Below, in pieces: positions 43,299 to 52,072 of a DNA stretch of 64,000 nt. The DNA is from Lachnospiraceae bacterium (GTDB taxonomy: Bacteria > Bacillota > Clostridia > Lachnospirales > Lachnospiraceae). A program made the translations under genes and the position numbers. The DNA lies in contig JAFRGQ010000082.1 in the NCBI GenBank assembly GCA_017433725.1, positions 1 through 64,000 of the forward strand, given 5' to 3'. Position 1 is the first letter of the stretch. Every line of letters begins with the position of its first letter. The notes under the pieces were generated by a model. That model had not been told where the DNA came from, did no database searches, and was given only the letters and a program-made list of their open reading frames with translations.

Positions 43299-43377
43299 CG
43301 AAATCCATTGCACTTTGTGTGACCAAGTGTATGCAGGATGCGACACGCGGGAACACAAAGTGCAGATATGGATTTCG
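43299..43377. repeat. Long imperfect palindrome in the uvrA-mreB gap
   Basis: CGAAATCCA (43299-43307) and TGCACTTTGTGT (43309-43320) pair with ACACAAAGTGCA (43353-43364) and TGGATTTCG (43369-43377): 21 bp of stem with a small internal loop. No ORF or terminator tail is present. The word GAAATCCATTGC recurs at 43641-43652, just before mreB. Confidence 0.65.
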
Positions 43378-43414
43378 ATTCGCAAGAAAGGACAAGAGTT
43401 TCCCGATGAATATA

Positions 43415-43501
43415 ATAACCGGTGCCGTAGGCTATGTAAGCCGATAACCGGTGCCGTAAGCTATGTAAGCCGATAACCGGTGCCGTAGGATATGCATGCC
43501 G
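43415..43501 (+). repeat. Three 29-bp tandem repeats
   Basis: Units 43415-43443, 43444-43472 and 43473-43501 share ATAACCGGTGCCGTA followed by GCTATGTAAGCCG; the third has diverged (GGATATGCATGCCG). There is no spacer between units, so it is not a CRISPR array. Each unit has internal dyads, GGCT-ATGTA-AGCC and CGG-TG-CCG. Confidence 0.8.
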
Positions 43502-43561
43502 TAAAGGCAGTTATATCTGTGATGCCGCTTATTAAGGCTACAAAAAAACACAATCTCAGCA

Positions 43562-43619
43562 TTGAACTGACAATTAGGTTCGTGTATTATTATCTCAGCG
43601 GGTCGTGTGACCCGCTGAG
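43562..43619 (+). promoter_or_regulatory. mreB promoter and 5' hairpin
   Basis: TTGAAC (43562-43567) and TATTAT (43585-43590), 17-nt spacing. A perfect 11-bp hairpin, CTCAGCGGGTC (43594-43604) with GACCCGCTGAG (43609-43619), begins at the expected start point and ends with three T residues. It could protect the 5' end of the mRNA or be a weak terminator. Confidence 0.6.
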
Positions 43620-43675
43620 TTTGTCATTACAGACAAGAAATCCATTGCTTTGAATGTTACAGACGGGAGGGAAAC

Positions 43676-44671
43676 ATGCCTGCAACAGATATAGGAATCG
43701 ATCTCGGGTCATCCAACGTCGTCATCTACGCAAAACAGAAAGGTATAACCATACTTGAACCTTCTGTCGTCGCTTATGATAAAGATACAGAAAAGATCCT
43801 GGCATACGGCGAGGAAGCGCAGAGGCTCATCGACCGTACCCAGGGCAACATAGTCGCAATCAGACCGCTCCGCAACGGAGTGATTTCCGATTACCGCATG
43901 ACGGAGCTTCTCCTGAAACATTTCATCCAGAAGGCTTTGGGAAGACGCGCCTTCAGAAAACCGTATATCAGCATCTGCGTACCGAGCGGTGTCACGGAAG
44001 TAGAAAAACGCGCCGTTGAGGAGGCATCTTACCAGGCCGGGGCCCGCGATGTTACGATCGTCGAGGAGACAGTCGCGGCGGCGATCGGTGCCGGCATCGA
44101 TATCACCAAGCCGGTCGGTAACCTTGTCGTAGACATCGGAGGCGCGACGACAAAATGTGCAGTTATCTCTCTCGGAGCACCTGTCGTTCTTCAGACACTT
44201 CGCATCGGAGGAGATACATTCAGCGAGGCCATCGTACGCTATGTGCGCAGAAACCATAACCTTTTCATTGGCGAAGGACAGGCCGAAGCAATCAAGATAA
44301 AGATAGGAACGGTCTATCCGAAGCCGAACTCCGAGTCCATGCAGATCAGCGGCAGGAACGTCATCACAGGACTTCCGAGGACCATTTCCATAACGTCGGA
44401 TGAAGTCAGACAGGCCTGCGGTGAAGCGGCCAATGAAATCGTAGAGGTCGTGCACGGCGTTCTTGAGAAAACTCCGCCTGAACTGTCACAGGATATCGTT
44501 GAGCGAGGTATTATCCTGACCGGAGGCGGTGCACTGCTCGACGGTTTTGAGGAAATGATCGAAGAGCGTACCGGCATCAACGCCATGACTGCGGAGCATC
44601 CCGAGTGTGCGGTGGCAGAGGGAACCGGTCTCTATAATGAAAAAATCGCCATGCTGAGCCGCATGGATTGA
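43676..44671 (+). CDS. mreB: Rod-shape determining protein, MreB/Mbl family
   Basis: The 331-aa actin-fold protein has GIDLGSSNVVIYAK, VPSGVTEVEKRAV, VVDIGGATTKCAV (phosphate 2) and ILTGGGALLDG (adenosine motif). It polymerises at the membrane and guides lateral wall synthesis. Length is typical. No mreCD follow, so it may be an additional paralogue such as Mbl. GGGAGG precedes ATG 43676. Confidence 0.92.
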   Translation: MPATDIGIDLGSSNVVIYAKQKGITILEPSVVAYDKDTEKILAYGEEAQRLIDRTQGNIVAIRPLRNGVISDYRMTELLLKHFIQKALGRRAFRKPYISICVPSGVTEVEKRAVEEASYQAGARDVTIVEETVAAAIGAGIDITKPVGNLVVDIGGATTKCAVISLGAPVVLQTLRIGGDTFSEAIVRYVRRNHNLFIGEGQAEAIKIKIGTVYPKPNSESMQISGRNVITGLPRTISITSDEVRQACGEAANEIVEVVHGVLEKTPPELSQDIVERGIILTGGGALLDGFEEMIEERTGINAMTAEHPECAVAEGTGLYNEKIAMLSRMD

Positions 44672-44756
44672 TTTCCACAGATAGAATTAAGGCCCGATCT
44701 CAAGAGAGGACGGTCCTGATTTTGCTGAGTACGCGGATTGAATAAAGGACATTAGC

Positions 44757-47051
44757 ATGCAGGAATCTGTAAAAGGGATCATAGAACACATCATATTCAG
44801 GAATGAGGAGAACGGATATACCGTTCTGAGTCTCAGGTCCAAAGGAAAAGAGCTGACACTGGTCGGCTTTTTTCAGTCTGTGAACGAAGGCGAGAGCATA
44901 GAGGCGTTCGGTCGTTTTACTTCCCATGTCTCCTACGGGGAGCAGTTCAAGGTGGAAAGTTACGAGATCCGTGAACCTGAAGGCAAGGAAGCCGTTGAGA
45001 GGTATCTCGGGTCGGGAGCCATCAAAGGGATAGGAAAAGCCCTCGCCGCGAGGATCGTCAGGAAGTTCGGTGAGGATACGCTGAGAATTCTTGAGGAGGA
45101 GCCGGAAAGACTGGCAGAGATCAAGGGAATCAGCATGAAAAAGGCCAGAGACATAGCGAGACAGGCTGACGCGCAGCGCAGCCAGCGGGCCGCTATGTTG
45201 TTTCTCCAGCAATACGGTGTGACACTTGCTCTCGGCGTGAAGATTTACACGAAATACGGCGAGGATATGTACAATATTCTCCGCGAGAATCCTTACCGCC
45301 TGGCAGAGGATATCGACGGGGTCGGATTCAAGACGGCAGACGCTATCGCCGCAAAAATCGGTATAGCCGCAGACTCGGAGTATCGTATACGTTGCGGAAT
45401 ACTTTACGTTCTCGGGCTTGCCTCGGGAGAGGGCAGCGTCTATCTGCCCGAATGGGATCTGACCGCAAAGACAGCAGATCTTCTGGGCGTTTCCGACGAT
45501 GATGTTGAGAGGCAGATTATGTCCCTTGCGATCGAGAGGAAAATCATCATTCGTAATCATACATCTATGGAGGGAATGCCGGAGGAGAGCCTCTCGGAGG
45601 GAAAGAACAGGATCGTATATCTTGCCAGATACTATTATCTTGAGCTTAATGCCGCGCGAATGCTGTGCGATCTCAATGTGCGCGTCACCGCGGACGAGGA
45701 CGCGGATATTGAGCGAAGGCTCATGCATGTGCTCGCACGCGGCGAGAACAGGAACATTATTCTCGAGGAGGAACAGAAACAGGCAATCCTGAGCGCCGCC
45801 AAATACGGTCTGTTCATCCTGACCGGCGGACCCGGTACAGGCAAGACCACTACAATTAATCAGATGCTCCGGTTCTTTGAATCCGAAAATATGGATATCC
45901 GACTTGCAGCCCCCACCGGCCGTGCGGCAAAGCGGATGACCGAGACGACGGGATATGAAGCCTCCACGATCCACAGGCTGCTGGAAATCAGTTCCATGTC
46001 TGATGAGATGGGGGAGAGCGTACGCTTTGAGAGAAATGAACAGAATCCGCTGGAGACGGACGTTGTTATCATCGATGAGATGTCCATGGTGGATATATTT
46101 TTGATGTATTCCCTTCTGTCTGCGCTGCCCGTGGGCACCCGTCTGGTGCTAGTAGGTGACGTGGATCAGCTACCGTCCGTGGGACCCGGCGCGGTCCTTG
46201 GAGATATGCTGAAGTCGGGTGCATTTCCGAGTATCCGCCTGTCCAGGATCTTTCGACAGGCCGCATCCTCGGATATTATCGTTAACGCGCACAAGATTAA
46301 TTCCGGACAACAGATTGTGCTCGGAAACAAGAGTCAAGACTTCTTTTTCCTGCGCAGATCCGATCCGAATCTGATCATCAGCAACATCATAGAGCTGGTC
46401 CGGGATAAGCTGCCCGGGTATGTGGATGCAAAGCCGTTTGACATACAGGTCCTCTCCCCGATGCGCAAGGGTGCGTTAGGTGTGGAGCGCCTGAACCGTA
46501 TTCTTCAGGAATACCTCAATCCACCTTCCGAAGAGAAAGCAGAGAGGATGTTCGGCGATAACAAGTTTCGGGTCGGCGACAAGGTCATGCAGATCAAGAA
46601 TAATTATCAGATCGAGTGGGAGGTAAAGAGAGGCAGATACGGGATTGTCGTTGACCATGGTCAGGGCATTTTCAACGGAGATATGGGAACGATACGGGAG
46701 ATTAATGAATTTGCAAATATCCTGACCATCGAATTCGACGAAGGCCGTTTCGTTGACTACCCGTTCTCAAACATCGAGGAACTCGAACTTGCCTATGCCG
46801 TAACGATCCATAAATCGCAGGGAAGCGAATATCCCGCGGTTATCCTTCCGCTCCTTACCGGCCCGCGCATGCTGTTCTCGCGGAATCTGCTATATACAGC
46901 CGTGACACGCGCGAGAAAGTGCGTGATGATCCTGGGAAGCGAGGAGACCGTGAGAGGAATGATTGAAAATGTAACGCAGCAGCTGCGATATACTTCCCTG
47001 GATGAAAGAATCCTTGAGATGAAGAAGCTCAATGAGGAGGAATTTACGTGA
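44757..47051 (+). CDS. recD2: RecD2-type ATP-dependent 5'-3' DNA helicase
   Basis: The 764-aa protein has the RecD2 N-terminal region with helix-hairpin-helix pieces (GSGAIKGIGKALAARIV, IKGISMKKARDIA, DGVGFKTADAIA), then SF1B helicase motifs: Walker A GGPGTGKTTTINQ, IDEMSMVD, GDVDQLPSVGPG and the C-terminal VTIHKSQGSEYPAV. It works without RecBC partners in replication-fork and repair processes. AAAGGA lies 6 nt before ATG 44757. The comF start overlaps the stop (GTGA). Confidence 0.94.
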   Translation: MQESVKGIIEHIIFRNEENGYTVLSLRSKGKELTLVGFFQSVNEGESIEAFGRFTSHVSYGEQFKVESYEIREPEGKEAVERYLGSGAIKGIGKALAARIVRKFGEDTLRILEEEPERLAEIKGISMKKARDIARQADAQRSQRAAMLFLQQYGVTLALGVKIYTKYGEDMYNILRENPYRLAEDIDGVGFKTADAIAAKIGIAADSEYRIRCGILYVLGLASGEGSVYLPEWDLTAKTADLLGVSDDDVERQIMSLAIERKIIIRNHTSMEGMPEESLSEGKNRIVYLARYYYLELNAARMLCDLNVRVTADEDADIERRLMHVLARGENRNIILEEEQKQAILSAAKYGLFILTGGPGTGKTTTINQMLRFFESENMDIRLAAPTGRAAKRMTETTGYEASTIHRLLEISSMSDEMGESVRFERNEQNPLETDVVIIDEMSMVDIFLMYSLLSALPVGTRLVLVGDVDQLPSVGPGAVLGDMLKSGAFPSIRLSRIFRQAASSDIIVNAHKINSGQQIVLGNKSQDFFFLRRSDPNLIISNIIELVRDKLPGYVDAKPFDIQVLSPMRKGALGVERLNRILQEYLNPPSEEKAERMFGDNKFRVGDKVMQIKNNYQIEWEVKRGRYGIVVDHGQGIFNGDMGTIREINEFANILTIEFDEGRFVDYPFSNIEELELAYAVTIHKSQGSEYPAVILPLLTGPRMLFSRNLLYTAVTRARKCVMILGSEETVRGMIENVTQQLRYTSLDERILEMKKLNEEEFT

Positions 47052-47800
47052 ACAGCCGTGGAAGGACCGGAACCTTGAAGTCTGCCCTTAAGAGGACTGC
47101 AATTGATCTTTTGTATCCGCGCCGCTGTATGATCTGCCACGGTCCTGCGCCCTGGGGTGAGTACATCTGTCCGGAATGTGAACCGAAGCTTCCGGTCATC
47201 GAGAGCAGAAGATGCAGAAAATGCGGAAAACCTGTCGAAGACTTCGAAACGATCTGCCCTGACTGTGAAAAGAACCCGCATCAGTATGACAAGGGAATCG
47301 GGATCTATCGATATGATTCTGTTATGCGGGAGGCGGTCAGTTACCTTAAGTACAAGGGGCGCAGGGAGTATGGGGAGACCATGGGCGTCTATGCAGCCGT
47401 TTCTGCGCGGGGCGAACTTGCGGCCTGGAATCCGGAGATCATTGTGCCGATTCCCATACATCCGGCCAGACTTCGTGAAAGGGGCTACAATCAGGCAGAA
47501 GTCATTGCGAGGGCGGTCTCGGAAGAGAGCGGTATCAGGATCAAACCGGATGCTCTGCGAAGAAAAGACACCACATCAGCCATGAAGAATCTGTCAGTCA
47601 GAGAACGCTACAGTAATCTTTCAAAGGTCCTGGAGGCCGGACCCGGGCTATCCGGTATTCGCAGCGCGCTCATCGTCGATGATATTTACACGACGGGAGC
47701 GACGATCGATGCGGGAGCGCGGGTACTTCGGGATGCCGGAATATCCCGAATCTATTTCCTGTCGGTTTGCATTGGCGGTGGTTTTATGGTATCATACTAA
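47048..47800 (+). CDS. comF: ComF-family phosphoribosyltransferase-like protein
   Basis: The 250-aa protein has an N-terminal treble-clef zinc module (CMIC...CPEC...CRKCGKP...CPDC) and a C-terminal PRTase domain with ALIVDDIYTTGATIDA. ComF is needed for handling transforming single-stranded DNA inside the cell and interacts with DprA and PriA in studied bacteria. GUG start overlaps recD2 by 4 bp, a coupling that fits the recombination theme. Confidence 0.9.
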   Translation: MNSRGRTGTLKSALKRTAIDLLYPRRCMICHGPAPWGEYICPECEPKLPVIESRRCRKCGKPVEDFETICPDCEKNPHQYDKGIGIYRYDSVMREAVSYLKYKGRREYGETMGVYAAVSARGELAAWNPEIIVPIPIHPARLRERGYNQAEVIARAVSEESGIRIKPDALRRKDTTSAMKNLSVRERYSNLSKVLEAGPGLSGIRSALIVDDIYTTGATIDAGARVLRDAGISRIYFLSVCIGGGFMVSY

Positions 47801-47833
47801 TAATTACGCCAACTTATAAGTAAAGGCGCTGGA

Positions 47834-47858
47834 ACCGTTCAGGAGGATGGACGGTTAC
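47834..47858 (+). other. Hairpin presenting AGGAGG in its loop
   Basis: AACCGTTC pairs with GGACGGTT (one G-U pair) with AGGAGGAT in the loop. The ribosome-binding sequence is followed directly by an ATG (47847) that opens only a 16-codon frame. It may be a leader feature of the following membrane-protein gene, or chance. Confidence 0.3.
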
Positions 47859-47886
47859 TTGGCGTATTTTCAGAATGGAGTGTATT

Positions 47887-48267
47887 ATGCCGGATGAGAG
47901 AAAAGTGAGAGCCATGATCGATCTCTGCCGTTATGAGAACGGGGAAGGCCGCGAGGATGTCCGCATCAGAAGATATTATCGGGCGGATTATATGGCTCTG
48001 CAGTTAATAAAATCGTGGATATTTACAAGCATTGGGTATATTCTGATCCTTGCCCTGATTGTTGCCGGCAATCTTGAATACCTGCTAAATAATATTGACT
48101 CGATCAATCTTAAAGTTCTCGGTTCATGGCTTTTGATCGGGTATATACTGTTTGTGGGAATATATCTCGCGATTGCGTATATTTCGTCGCTTGTCAGATA
48201 CAACAGAGCCAGGAGAAATGTTCAGGAGTACCTGACAAAACTCAGAAGATTGCTTCGTATGGAGTAA
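47887..48267 (+). CDS. Unknown two-helix membrane protein
   Basis: The 126-aa protein has a charged N-terminal 40 residues (MPDERKVRAMIDLCRYENGE), two transmembrane helices (about SWIFTSIGYILILALIVAG and WLLIGYILFVGIYLAIAYIS) and a basic C-terminal helix (RYNRARRNVQEYLTKLRRLL). Start 47887 has GGAG 6 nt upstream. No family is recognised. Basic, amphipathic ends suggest an interaction partner in the cytoplasm. Confidence 0.65.
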   Translation: MPDERKVRAMIDLCRYENGEGREDVRIRRYYRADYMALQLIKSWIFTSIGYILILALIVAGNLEYLLNNIDSINLKVLGSWLLIGYILFVGIYLAIAYISSLVRYNRARRNVQEYLTKLRRLLRME

Positions 48268-48355
48268 AGCAGTGCCGGGAGTGCATATAATGCATGCCGT
48301 TTCTTGCCGGCGACCTGAGCAATCATAGCAGGCCGGATTTCGAAAAATCCGTTTT

Positions 48356-48441
48356 TAATCTATGACGCAGAATTCTCATGACTTTAGACGTGAGATGAAT
48401 GCGCAAAATGAAATTATCTCTGACATGGGATACTAACCCGC
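48356..48441 (+). repeat. Family C structured repeat, copy C2
   Basis: TAATCTATGACGCAGAATTC, GTGAGATGAATGCGCAAAAT and TCTCTGACATGGGATAC match the minus-strand copy at 84-170. It ends just before the ribosome site of the next gene, and an ATG at 48399 inside it gives a false N-terminal extension to that gene. Confidence 0.65.
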
Positions 48442-48461
48442 TAGGAAGGATTTATTACGTT

Positions 48462-49487
48462 ATGACAATGATGCTGGAACTGAAGGAAAAACTGAAAGCT
48501 GCATATGCAAAACAGACCATCTATATTGATATTGTTCTCAAGGCTTTGCTTGCATTCATATGCTTTTACTGGATAAGCGTGGCATTTGCAACGGATAGTG
48601 TATTTTCAAATGTCTTTATAATGCTCATCGCAGCTCTTCTGTGTTCGGTGCTTCCCCTTCGCGTCATCCCGATGTGCTCCGCCGGTTTTATTATCGGTCA
48701 TGCGTTTATGATGGGAATCGATGCGGGTGCGGTCACTCTGGTAGTGCTTCTCGTTCTGCTGTTCCTTTTTCTGAGATTTGTCCCGGACGATTCTTTGGGC
48801 CTCATCCTCATGCCGATCGGAATGTACTTCGGAATGCCGGCGCTTATACCAATCTGTTTCGGTCTGAGAAGGCGTCCTGTTTCACTCGTTGCTGTAGGCA
48901 GCGGTTGTGTTACATATTATATGATTGATTCGCTCACGAGAAATAAGGATCAGCTGGCTATGCTGGAGCAGACAGAGTATATGGAAAGACTTACCCTCCT
49001 TCTGGGAGGTCTGGTTTCAGATAGCGGAATGATCGTAAATCTGCTTGCAATCTCGGCTGTAATTGTTATCGTTTACGCAATCAGACGACTGGGATTTGCC
49101 CATTCGTTCACGGTGGCTACTCTTGTCGGCGCGGTGACATATGTATTTTTCATAATGCTCGGCAATGCCGTTGTGGAAACGCATTTCAATATTTCGATGA
49201 TTATGATCGGAGCAATGTTCACCGTCGTGATAGCTTTGATCGTTCAATTTTTCTTCCTGTCTGTGGACTACAGCAGGACGGAGACCATGGAGTTCGAGGA
49301 CGACGATTATTATTATTTCATCAAGGCTGTGCCGAAGCAGTATGCCTATAAGAACAGAGTAAGAGAAATTGAGAGCGGCAACCAGTATAGAGACCTTGAT
49401 GAGGAAGAACCTCAGCAGGTAACGCCGGCTGAACCGTCCAACGTCGACTTTGAACAGAGACTCGAGGAGTCTTTAAGGAATCTGTAA
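48462..49487 (+). CDS. Unknown polytopic membrane protein upstream of cdaA
   Basis: The 341-aa protein has eight or more hydrophobic helices (for example DIVLKALLAFICFYWISVAF, AVTLVVLLVLLFLFLRFV, IVNLLAISAVIVIVYAI) and a soluble acidic C-terminal tail (EFEDDDYYYFIKAVPKQYAY to the end). I place the start at ATG 48462 with GGAAGG 11 nt upstream; an in-frame ATG at 48399 lies within repeat C2. Its position before cdaA-cdaR suggests a link to envelope or cyclic-di-AMP physiology, but this is only context. Confidence 0.7.
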   Translation: MTMMLELKEKLKAAYAKQTIYIDIVLKALLAFICFYWISVAFATDSVFSNVFIMLIAALLCSVLPLRVIPMCSAGFIIGHAFMMGIDAGAVTLVVLLVLLFLFLRFVPDDSLGLILMPIGMYFGMPALIPICFGLRRRPVSLVAVGSGCVTYYMIDSLTRNKDQLAMLEQTEYMERLTLLLGGLVSDSGMIVNLLAISAVIVIVYAIRRLGFAHSFTVATLVGAVTYVFFIMLGNAVVETHFNISMIMIGAMFTVVIALIVQFFFLSVDYSRTETMEFEDDDYYYFIKAVPKQYAYKNRVREIESGNQYRDLDEEEPQQVTPAEPSNVDFEQRLEESLRNL

Positions 49488-49506
49488 TATCCCGCTAACG
49501 AGATGC

Positions 49507-49525
49507 CCCGCCTCTAAAAGGCGGG
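49507..49525 (+). other. Hairpin between membrane protein and cdaA
   Basis: CCCGCCT (49507-49513) pairs with AGGCGGG (49519-49525). No U-tract, so it is more likely an intra-operon processing or stability element than a terminator. Confidence 0.4.
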
Positions 49526-49605
49526 CTTCGAATGAGTTTACGTTACACGCCATTTGTAACAGTCAGCTTCTGCAGACCCGGATTATGCATCATTAGGAGG
49601 TTGCT

Positions 49606-50472
49606 GTGTCCGCATTTCTTCAACAAATCGCCAATTTCTTTTCAGGCCTGTACTTTCCGAGGGTACATGCCAATGATGTTGTGGAAATCCTCATCCTCGC
49701 CGTGCTGCTCTACATGTTCATGGAGTGGGTACAGAGGACAAGGGCGTACACGCTTCTGAAAGGCTTTGTAATAGTTATTATATTCATCGTGTTCGCATGG
49801 CTGTTTCAGCTCGCTACGATCCTATGGCTCGTATCGCGACTGGCATCCATTGCCCTCTTATCTCTGATCATCATATTTCAGCCTGAACTGCGCAAAGCGC
49901 TGGAATCACTGGGCAGGCGTACATTTACGTCTATTCTCCCGTTCGACAGCGGCAGGGAAGTTCTGAGGTATTCCGACGCTACAATCAATGAGATCATTCG
50001 TGCGGTAAACGAGATGGCCGAGGTCAGAACAGGCGCGCTGATCGTCATTGAACAGAATATATTTCTGACTGAGTATATTAATACAGGTATCGCCATGGAT
50101 TCCCTGGTCTCTTCACAGCTGATCGTAAATATATTTGAGCATAACACTCCTCTTCATGACGGAGCCGTTATTATGAGAGGAGACCGGATCGTCGCAGCGA
50201 CCTGTTACCTCCCACTCTCCGAGAATGTGTCGATCAGCAAAAAATACGGTACGAGACACAGAGCCGCGCTCGGAATCAGCGAGGAGAGCGACGCCTTCAC
50301 AATCGTCGTATCGGAGGAGACCGGACGTGTTTCCTATTCCTATATGGGACATCTTGAGACAGGCGTCACGCCAAGCGAATTACGTGAACAGCTGCATCTG
50401 GTTCAGAAAGACACTATGCACGACAGAGAGGAAAAGAAATTCCATATCTGGAAAGGACAGGCGCGATCATGA
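49606..50472 (+). CDS. cdaA: Diadenylate cyclase
   Basis: The 288-aa protein has three N-terminal membrane helices (within 25-90) and a DAC domain with the catalytic motifs DGAVI (Asp185) and RHRAALG (Arg217-Gly223). It makes c-di-AMP from two ATP at the membrane, the messenger for potassium and osmotic balance and wall integrity. GUG start has AGGAGG 6-7 nt upstream. The stop overlaps cdaR by ATGA. Confidence 0.94.
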   Translation: MSAFLQQIANFFSGLYFPRVHANDVVEILILAVLLYMFMEWVQRTRAYTLLKGFVIVIIFIVFAWLFQLATILWLVSRLASIALLSLIIIFQPELRKALESLGRRTFTSILPFDSGREVLRYSDATINEIIRAVNEMAEVRTGALIVIEQNIFLTEYINTGIAMDSLVSSQLIVNIFEHNTPLHDGAVIMRGDRIVAATCYLPLSENVSISKKYGTRHRAALGISEESDAFTIVVSEETGRVSYSYMGHLETGVTPSELREQLHLVQKDTMHDREEKKFHIWKGQARS

Positions 50473-51758
50473 AGAAAAAGCTGCTTGAGCATCCCGGTCT
50501 GAAGCTGGGGGCACTTGCCGGTGCCATCCTGATGTGGCTGATTATTACGAACTTTAACGATCCCATTGTGACCATGACCTTCTCAGATATACCGGTCATG
50601 GTCGTAAATTCGTCTTATGTCGAATCCATGGGACAGTCCTATAAGATTTCAGAAAACTATGATACCGTAGATGTTACGGTGAGGGCTAACCGGTCCACGG
50701 TGGATCGTCTTGCCCCGACATCAATCACAGCGACTGCTGATCTTACACAGATCATCAGCTTTGAGACAGACCCTGTCATGGTGCCGACAAGCATTAGCAT
50801 TCCGGGCGTTTCGCCTGCCAATGTGACGTCTTCTCCGAAAAATATCAGCATTGAGCTGGAGGATATGGTCAGCAGCGAATTCGTGATTGCGGCAACAGTC
50901 GGAACCACCAGACCTGCGAACGGATATGAAGTCGGAAAACTGGAAGTCAGTCCGGAAACTCTTACAATCAGAGGCCCCGGCTCCCTGGTAAATATTATTG
51001 AGCGTGTTACAGCCAATGTAGATGTTACACTTCTGAAAAAAGACAGTGATATCAGAGCGCAGCTCAAGATTTTCGACCGCAACGGCATGGAATTCACGGA
51101 TGCGCAGATGTCATACCTGACATTTAACGTCGATGAGAGAGACGTCATTGTACATGTAACTCTTTATAAAGTCGTCAGCGGCGTTACGATCCAGGTAGAA
51201 ACGAGCGGCGAGCCGGTCCCGGGATATCAGGTAGGCAGAGTTACTGTGACACCTTCCACGGTCTCTGTGGTAGGAAGCGAGGAAGCACTGGAACAGCTGA
51301 CTGCAAACGGAAATATTATCACGATTACATCAGACTCCGGTCTGATCAACATAGAGGGGGCAACCTCCGATCAGGAATTCCGGCTTGATATCAGCAAACT
51401 GATGCCGGACGGCATATCGCTTGCACAGGATGTCAGCAGTATGGCCCTCGTCAATGTCCAGTTACTGCCTTACAACAGTAAGTCTGTTCCCGTCGCGACA
51501 AAGAATATCCAGACGACGGGCCTTGCAGAAGGAATGAACTGTGTATTCGGTGTAAATCGACTGGAAATAAAAGTGCAGGCAACAGATGAGAATCTTGAAT
51601 CGCTTGATGCCAATTCGATCGGTATGAGCGTAGATCTCACCGGGCTTCCGGCAGGTACTCATAAGGTGCCGGTGGCGATCACTTTGCCTGAAGGTTGTGA
51701 ACTTGTGGAAGAAGTAACAGTGGATGCCGTGTTGTCAGCGACGGAAATCAATCAGTGA
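50469..51758 (+). CDS. cdaR: YbbR-domain protein CdaR, regulator of CdaA
   Basis: The 429-aa protein has a single N-terminal membrane helix (LGALAGAILMWLIITNF) and four YbbR-type repeats outside the membrane, visible as recurring V-x-V-x-GP-x-S/E-x-L-like strands (for example TLTIRGPGSLVNIIERV and TVSVVGSEEALEQL). CdaR binds CdaA and tunes its activity. In many Firmicutes glmM follows; here an HPr gene follows instead. Confidence 0.9.
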   Translation: MKKKLLEHPGLKLGALAGAILMWLIITNFNDPIVTMTFSDIPVMVVNSSYVESMGQSYKISENYDTVDVTVRANRSTVDRLAPTSITATADLTQIISFETDPVMVPTSISIPGVSPANVTSSPKNISIELEDMVSSEFVIAATVGTTRPANGYEVGKLEVSPETLTIRGPGSLVNIIERVTANVDVTLLKKDSDIRAQLKIFDRNGMEFTDAQMSYLTFNVDERDVIVHVTLYKVVSGVTIQVETSGEPVPGYQVGRVTVTPSTVSVVGSEEALEQLTANGNIITITSDSGLINIEGATSDQEFRLDISKLMPDGISLAQDVSSMALVNVQLLPYNSKSVPVATKNIQTTGLAEGMNCVFGVNRLEIKVQATDENLESLDANSIGMSVDLTGLPAGTHKVPVAITLPEGCELVEEVTVDAVLSATEINQ

Positions 51759-51771
51759 CGGGAGGTTAGCT

Positions 51772-52041
51772 ATGGTCAGTAGAAAGGTTGTCGTGATAAA
51801 TCCGGAAGGACTTCATCTGAAGCCGGCTGCCTGCTTCTGTAAGGAGGCTTTGAACTTTAAGAGTCTTATAACATTTACGTTTGACGGTACGACTGCAAAT
51901 GCAAAGAGCGTACTCTCCGTTCTGGGAGCCTGCGTGAGAGCAGGCGATGAGATAGAGATCGTCTGTGACGGAGAAGACGAGGCTGAGGCGCTCGAAGCCA
52001 TCTGCAGGGCAGTAGAAAACGGTCTCGGTGAATCTCTTTGA
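51772..52041 (+). CDS. HPr-family phosphocarrier protein
   Basis: The 89-aa protein has the PTS phosphorylation site NPEGLHLKPAA with His15 and the regulatory Ser46 in NAKSVLSV, so both the transport and the HprK/CcpA functions look possible. Position 17 is Lys in place of the usual Arg, an unusual change next to the active histidine. GGAGG lies 6 nt before ATG 51772, which decides the start. It sits inside the c-di-AMP/wall operon and not with ptsI. Confidence 0.88.
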   Translation: MVSRKVVVINPEGLHLKPAACFCKEALNFKSLITFTFDGTTANAKSVLSVLGACVRAGDEIEIVCDGEDEAEALEAICRAVENGLGESL

Positions 52042-52072
52042 GCATCGGGATGATAGTGAGGAGTTTTAGCAA

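Noticed and set aside
43415-43501. CRISPR-like array of 29-bp repeats
   Set aside because: Units are directly adjacent with no spacers and there are no cas genes nearby.
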